This document shows, one piece after another, positions 32,167-35,800 of a DNA stretch of 35,800 nt. This DNA is from Longimicrobiales bacterium (lineage in GTDB: Bacteria; Gemmatimonadota; Gemmatimonadetes; Longimicrobiales; Gaopeijiaceae). A model generated the notes under the pieces. It was not told where the DNA came from, did no database searches, and saw only the letters and a program-made list of their open reading frames with translations. Each line of letters begins with the position of its first letter. Positions within the stretch are counted from its first letter, which is position 1. A program made the translations under genes and the position numbers. The stretch lies in the NCBI GenBank assembly GCA_028280525.1, contig JANQLR010000406.1, forward strand, positions 1-35,800, written 5' to 3'.

Positions 32167-33057
32167 GTGAGTTCCTCGGGGCTCGATGCGGTGGAGCTTC
32201 CGGAGACCTTCACCCGGGCGATCCTCCGGGGGGACGACGGCGAGGGACGCCGATGGCTGGAGGCGCTCCCCCGTCTGGCCGCCGATGTCCTCCGCGAGTG
32301 GGGCCTCGCGCGCGACGGCGGGCTTCGCCACGGCCACTGCGGAATCGTCCTTCCGGTTCGACGCGGCGGCGAGCCGCTCGCGCTCAAACTCACCCGGGTG
32401 GACGCGTGGAATGCCCACGAAGCGGTGGCCCTGCGGATGTGGGCGGGGGACGGCGTCGTGCAGCTGGTCGACGCCCGCCCGGAGGAGGGGGTCCTCCTCC
32501 TCGAGCGCCTCGACCCGGACCGCGACCTCCGGACCGCGCCGATCGGGGAGGCGCTGATCGTCGCGGGCGACCTGCTGCGCCGGCTGTACGTCGCGAAGCC
32601 CGGGGAGCTCGACCTGCCGGGCTTCACCGTGGAGCTGAAGGACACGATCGATGAACTGGAGGGCAGCCTCCGGGAGGGGACCGAGGACCGACGTACGCTC
32701 GCGTGGGCGCGCTCGATGCTCGGCACCCGGTTCGAGGGCGTCGCGAACACCGACCTCCACTACGAGAACGTTCTGGCCGGTTCGCGCGAGCCGTGGCTGG
32801 TGGTCGATCCGAAGGTTGCCGTGGCCCCGATCGGCTTCGGGATCGCGCCCCTCCTCTGGAACCGGACGGAGGAGATCGCCTCGGAGCTCGGACTTCAGGC
32901 GGCCTTCGATCTCCTCGTCGAACGGACGGGGGCCGACCGCGAGTTGGCGCTCGAGTGCACGAGACTGCGCTGCCTGGCGTACGCGGGGTGGACGCGGCGG
33001 AAGGGGTTCACCCGCCTCCCCGAGAACGCTCGACGCATCTCCGATGCCCTGCGCTGA
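32167..33057 (+). CDS. APH(6)-like aminoglycoside/hydroxyurea-type phosphotransferase
   Basis: This 296-residue kinase resembles the APH(6)/hydroxyurea resistance family (streptomycin 6-kinase fold). The ATP lysine lies in LALKLTR (K74), with a conserved Glu in WNAHEAVAL (E85). The catalytic region VANTDLHYENVL (D196, H198, N201) and the metal-binding WLVVDPK (D214) are present. In most family members the catalytic loop reads HGDLH; here it is NTDLH, so the first His-Gly are replaced. The start is GTG 32167 after GGAG. A real resistance role cannot be claimed, since many chromosomal members have unknown substrates. It stands alone between the repeat and two lipoprotein genes. Confidence 0.85.
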   Translation: MSSSGLDAVELPETFTRAILRGDDGEGRRWLEALPRLAADVLREWGLARDGGLRHGHCGIVLPVRRGGEPLALKLTRVDAWNAHEAVALRMWAGDGVVQLVDARPEEGVLLLERLDPDRDLRTAPIGEALIVAGDLLRRLYVAKPGELDLPGFTVELKDTIDELEGSLREGTEDRRTLAWARSMLGTRFEGVANTDLHYENVLAGSREPWLVVDPKVAVAPIGFGIAPLLWNRTEEIASELGLQAAFDLLVERTGADRELALECTRLRCLAYAGWTRRKGFTRLPENARRISDALR

Positions 33058-33168
33058 CGCCTCGATCGCGGGATGGGGGTGGGGAGGATCACTCGCGGCA
33101 GTCCCCTTCCCGGCCTATGGTGTCCTCAGGCACACGCGGGCATTGCCCGCTCGGCATCTGGAGGAGCC

Positions 33169-33564
33169 ATGGAGACGAGGTTCGCAGTTCGCACCGGGTC
33201 CACCGCCGCCCTGCTCCTCCTGATCTCCGCCTGCGCTTCGGGAGCGCCGGCTCCCGAGATCGCACCGCCTCCGCCCGACGTCGATCCGGTCGGGGTCTAC
33301 GACTTCACGGTCGACCTGGACGGGATGGTCGTCGCCGCTCGCGTGGAGATCGTGCACGACGGTGCCCGCGGCTGGACCGGGACGGTCGAGTCCGATGCGG
33401 GGCCCGCGACGGTGACCGGGGTCCGCGTGGAGGGACGAAGGATCTACTTTCACATCCCTGAAGCCGACGCCGACGTCCGACTGTGCATGCACGGCCCGGA
33501 GTTTCACGGTAGCCTGACCGGCAGCATGGGTCGCGCCGAGATCAAGGGCGAGAAGCGCGAGTAG
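33169..33564 (+). CDS. Small lipoprotein A (paralogue of the next gene)
   Basis: This 131-residue protein has a lipoprotein signal with lipobox LLISAC followed by ASGAPAPE and a short Pro-rich spacer. The mature domain starts DPVGVYDFTVDLDG and continues through GWTGTVESDAG, CMHGPEFHGSLTGSMG. It is predicted to be an all-beta domain. The same plan recurs in the next gene, so the pair is probably a tandem duplication. The ATG at 33169 has GGAGGAG directly upstream; the frame is open from 33073 but that part lacks a signal sequence. Function is unknown. Confidence 0.82.
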   Translation: METRFAVRTGSTAALLLLISACASGAPAPEIAPPPPDVDPVGVYDFTVDLDGMVVAARVEIVHDGARGWTGTVESDAGPATVTGVRVEGRRIYFHIPEADADVRLCMHGPEFHGSLTGSMGRAEIKGEKRE

Positions 33565-33617
33565 CGCCTCCATCCCCTTCCCACCCCCGAACTCACCATC
33601 TCAGGAGTCCTCGTCAG

Positions 33618-34031
33618 ATGAAGCGCACCGCCCTCCTCCCCTTCGCTCTCGTGACCACCCTCGTTCTCGGCGCCTGCGGCGGTGGTGGTGGCGGGATGAT
33701 GGCCGATCCGGCGCCCGCTTCGATGCCGGCCGAGCCCGAGCACGTCGACCCGACCGGAGAGTACGAGGTCGCGATCGAGATCCAGGGGCAGGTCGTCGAC
33801 GGGATCATGATCATCGAGGGCTCGATGGACGACGGGTACTTCGGAGAGGTCGAGACGGACATGGGCGGCGCAGCGATCACCGTCGAGGTCGACGGCAACG
33901 AGGTGGTGCTGATCGCCGCGGAGGTCGGCGTCGAGATCTACTGCGTGATGGATGAGGAGGGGGTCCTCGAGGGCGAGGTGACCGGCGCGATGGGTGGGGG
34001 GAGGTTCTTCGCGGCCCCCGTCGACGGGTAG
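33618..34031 (+). CDS. Small lipoprotein B (paralogue of the previous gene)
   Basis: This 137-residue lipoprotein has the signal MKRTALLPFALVTTLVLGAC and then a run of glycines. Its beta domain mirrors the previous protein: DPTGEYEVAIEIQGQVVDG, GYFGEVETDMGGAAITVEV, CVMDEEGVLEGEVTGAMGGG. Shared positions include DPxGxY, the G-x-V-E-[ST]-D block, one cysteine and the final GxxTGxMG. It is more acidic than its neighbour. The two genes are 53 bp apart and probably co-transcribed. No binding site or enzyme motif is visible. Confidence 0.82.
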   Translation: MKRTALLPFALVTTLVLGACGGGGGGMMADPAPASMPAEPEHVDPTGEYEVAIEIQGQVVDGIMIIEGSMDDGYFGEVETDMGGAAITVEVDGNEVVLIAAEVGVEIYCVMDEEGVLEGEVTGAMGGGRFFAAPVDG

Positions 34032-34079
34032 CCACCCTTCCCGAACGTGCGCATCGCGCCGCCGGGTACCCTCGACTCG

Positions 34080-34598
34080 ATGCGCCAGCTGACCACGGCT
34101 CGGACGGTCCTCCGCCCCTTCGAGCGGGAGGAGGCGTCCGAGCTCCTGTCGCTCTTCCAGGACCCCGACGTCCGACGCTACCTCCTGGATGACCTGATCG
34201 TCCCGCTGGAGTGGGTCGAGGAGGAGATCGAGGCGAGCGAGCGTCGCTTCGAGCAGCAGAGCGCGGGACTCTGGTCCATTCGATTGCCCGGAGACGACGC
34301 CATCGTCGGGTTCGTCGGCTTCCGCGAGTTCTTCGAACCGCCCCAGCTCCAGCTTCTCTACGGGCTCCTCCCTCGTGTCTGGGGGCGCGGGCTCGCCACC
34401 GAGGCCTCCGAACGGATCTGTCGACTCGGGTTCGATGAGCTCGGCTTCACGGAGATCCTCGCCGCGATCGATACGCCGCACGACGCCTCGCGTGCGGTTC
34501 TCGAGCGGCTCGGGTTTCGCGAAACGCACCGCACGGAGGGGGACGCCCCGGCGGGGACGACCTTCTTCCGCCTGGATCGCGCGGACGCATCCGGCTGA
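34080..34598 (+). CDS. GNAT-family acetyltransferase (RimJ/RimL-like)
   Basis: This protein of about 172 residues carries the usual opening of the RimJ/RimL subgroup (LTTARTVLRPFEREEASELL, then FQDPDVRRYL), a strand-turn VGFVGFREF, the acetyl-CoA loop RVWGRGLATEA with the R/Q-x-x-G-x-[GA] pattern, and the late block DASRAVLERLGFRE. These show an intact acetyl-CoA-binding core. The target amine is unknown; N-terminal ribosomal proteins and small molecules are both possible. The start is either ATG 34080, which matches the family, or GTG 34047; neither has a clear ribosome-binding site. Confidence 0.88.
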   Translation: MRQLTTARTVLRPFEREEASELLSLFQDPDVRRYLLDDLIVPLEWVEEEIEASERRFEQQSAGLWSIRLPGDDAIVGFVGFREFFEPPQLQLLYGLLPRVWGRGLATEASERICRLGFDELGFTEILAAIDTPHDASRAVLERLGFRETHRTEGDAPAGTTFFRLDRADASG

Positions 34599-34637
34599 GC
34601 TCTCTGCCCGGCCGGGCAAGCGCAGGGATACGAAGAA

Positions 34638-34668
34638 GGGCCCGCCCCCCGAAGTGGGGAGCGGGCCC
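34638..34668. terminator. Strong terminator hairpin between convergent genes
   Basis: GGGCCCGC (34638-34645) pairs with GCGGGCCC (34661-34668), and an inner CCCC/GGGG extends the stem. Read on the minus strand the stem is followed by TTCTTCG, a short T-rich tail, so it best fits the end of the BNR-repeat gene; it may work in both directions. Confidence 0.7.
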
Positions 34669-34697
34669 GGTCTCTGCGGAGTCGTCCCGCGTGAGCC

Positions 34698-35800
34698 CTA
34701 GCGCATCGTCTTCCAGACGTCGCGAAGGATCTCGGCGCGGTGCCGCGCGACCTCGACCCCGTCGACCATCATCGCAATCTCGAAGCTCCCGATCGGAGCG
34801 GGGGTCGACTCCCAGCGTACCTGATCCTCGCTCGGGGTCTGGCCGAAGCGCTCGAAGCGCTGCCGCATCATCCGCTGCTGCGCTTCGGGGCGCTCGGTGC
34901 GCCGGTCCATCCCCCAGTGCACCTCGTGGAGTCCGCTCTCCGTCCCACCCTCGAGCTCGGCGATCGCAACGTTTCCGCGGTAGACGACGAACTTCACCTC
35001 GTTCGCCGCGCCGTTGAGGAGGTAGTAGAGCGGGATTGCAGCGGGCTCGCTCTCCCCGGCGAAGTTGTCCGACCCGGTGTTCATGAAGGAGAAGCCCTCC
35101 CAGCGCACCTTCGACTCGGGCTCGAAGAAGACGATGTCCTCCGCCAGCACCTCGGGGGTCAGCTGAGCGAGCGCGCTGATGTCGGCGATGAAGGCGCCGC
35201 GCCCGTGCGTCGCGACGATGAGGTCGTTCTCGCGCGGGTGGATCTTGAGGTCGTGCACCGGCTGCGTCGGCATGTCGTTCTTCATGGAGGTCCAGTTCAT
35301 GCCGCCGTCGATCGAGGCGAAGACCTGGAACTCCGTGCCCACGAAGAGGAGCTGCGCGTTCTCGTGGTGCTCCCGGATCACATTGACCGGACCCGCGGGG
35401 AGGTTCGCCGAGATATCCGTCCAGCTCGCCCCGAAGTCCGTCGTCCGGTAAACGAAGGGGCGGAAGTCGTCGCGCCGGTAGCCGGTGAAGGAGATGTACG
35501 CCGTGCCCGGATCGTGATGCGACGCCTCGACCCGGCTCACCCAGTACTCCGGGTTGTTCGGAATGGCGTCGTTCACGAGCGACCAGTTGCGGCCGCCGTC
35601 CTGCGACACCTGGACGTTCCCGTCATCGGTCCCGGCCCAGAGGATGTCGGGGTCCAGCTCGGACTGGTCGAAGGTGGTGATGGTCGCGTACTGGATGTTG
35701 CCGTCGCCGCCGGTCAGGCTGTCGTCGCCACCGTCGCCACGGAGATAATCATTGCCGTCGCCGCCGATCATCGTGTCAGAGCCGTCACCACCGTACATGC
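34698..35800 (-). CDS. VPS10/BNR-repeat (sortilin-like) protein, 5' partial, with RTX-type repeats at the window edge
   Basis: The visible 366 residues are the C-terminal part of a large WD40/YVTN/BNR-like protein common in Gemmatimonadota, often called a sortilin- or glycosyl hydrolase-like protein. BNR blades are clear: VQVSQDGGRNWSLVND, YRTTDFGASWTDIS and FASIDGGMNWTSM (S-x-D-x-G-x-x-W), plus IVATHGRGAFIADIS. The C-terminus has GLHEVHWGMDRR and IGSFEIAMMVDG, as in relatives. The first 30 or so residues at the right edge are RTX-like nonapeptides (GGDGSDTMI, GGDGNDYLR, GDGGDDSLT). Their codons use GGT, AAT, GAT, TAT and TCT, unlike the rest. The true start lies beyond the window. The RTX part may be a fusion or an assembly join. 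Confidence 0.85.
   Translation of the reverse strand, partial: MYGGDGSDTMIGGDGNDYLRGDGGDDSLTGGDGNIQYATITTFDQSELDPDILWAGTDDGNVQVSQDGGRNWSLVNDAIPNNPEYWVSRVEASHHDPGTAYISFTGYRRDDFRPFVYRTTDFGASWTDISANLPAGPVNVIREHHENAQLLFVGTEFQVFASIDGGMNWTSMKNDMPTQPVHDLKIHPRENDLIVATHGRGAFIADISALAQLTPEVLAEDIVFFEPESKVRWEGFSFMNTGSDNFAGESEPAAIPLYYLLNGAANEVKFVVYRGNVAIAELEGGTESGLHEVHWGMDRRTERPEAQQRMMRQRFERFGQTPSEDQVRWESTPAPIGSFEIAMMVDGVEVARHRAEILRDVWKTMR

Noticed and set aside
30259-32760. Minus-strand open frame of over 800 codons opposite the symporter and APH-like genes
   Set aside because: It is very rich in Asp, Glu, His and Arg, as expected from the complement of hydrophobic codons. The sense genes are certain.
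1-35800. CRISPR array, tRNA or rRNA genes, transposases or integrases
   Set aside because: No regularly spaced identical repeats, no tRNA-like or rRNA-like stretches and no recombinase motifs were seen.

Overview
The window is about 36 kb of very GC-rich DNA with strong G/C preference at third codon positions and many GTG starts. The gene families point to a Gemmatimonadota-like bacterium, possibly from an environmental assembly: 6-bladed-propeller lipoproteins, a large PIG-L deacetylase, a VPS10/BNR repeat protein, an SSS symporter with a tiny partner protein, and small paralogous lipoproteins. This assignment is an inference from gene content. No rRNA, tRNA, transposase, integrase or CRISPR array was seen.

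Layout. 1-4463 (+): a tightly overlapping ABC importer operon of the BMP/nucleoside type (lipoprotein receptor, double ATPase, two permeases). 4546-14628 (-): one giant RHS/YD-repeat protein with an N-terminal helix-hairpin-helix region, Ig-like and proline-rich parts, about 28 YD repeats, an RHS core and a C-terminal domain resembling a PD-(D/E)XK nuclease toxin; no immunity gene follows it. An AT-rich divergent region with a perfect palindrome (14856-14877) separates it from an intact hipBA pair (15006-16663, +). 16676-18926 (-): a small lipoprotein, a 6-bladed-propeller lipoprotein and an unrecognised 161-residue protein. 19259-23630 (+): a tandem universal stress protein, a beta-CASP metallo-hydrolase, a TetR regulator and a PAS histidine kinase. 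Two copies of the same 14-bp palindrome lie before the TetR gene and before the kinase gene.

23683-24032 has no credible coding frame but holds a run of perfect hairpins, some with GNRA-type tetraloops. It has a possible promoter at its left edge and a long terminator-like hairpin at its right edge, so it is a candidate structured RNA. It is followed at once by three unrecognised genes (24107-25887, +). By eye, all three share one short module (T-x-[VI]-[QD]...GD[VI]...H...V..A), and the first two also have similar N-termini. This RNA-plus-three-genes block is the best candidate here for an undescribed system.

25982-30047 (+): PIG-L deacetylase, a small secreted protein and a cytoplasmic BtuF-like cobalamin-binding protein. 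30167-32040 (+): a 59-residue membrane protein coupled to an SSS symporter that carries a predicted coiled-coil insert. 32167-34598 (+): an APH(6)-like kinase, two paralogous lipoproteins and a GNAT acetyltransferase. 34698-35800 (-): the C-terminal part of a VPS10/BNR protein. At the window edge it runs abruptly into RTX-type nonapeptide repeats with different codon use, which may be a real fusion or an assembly chimera.
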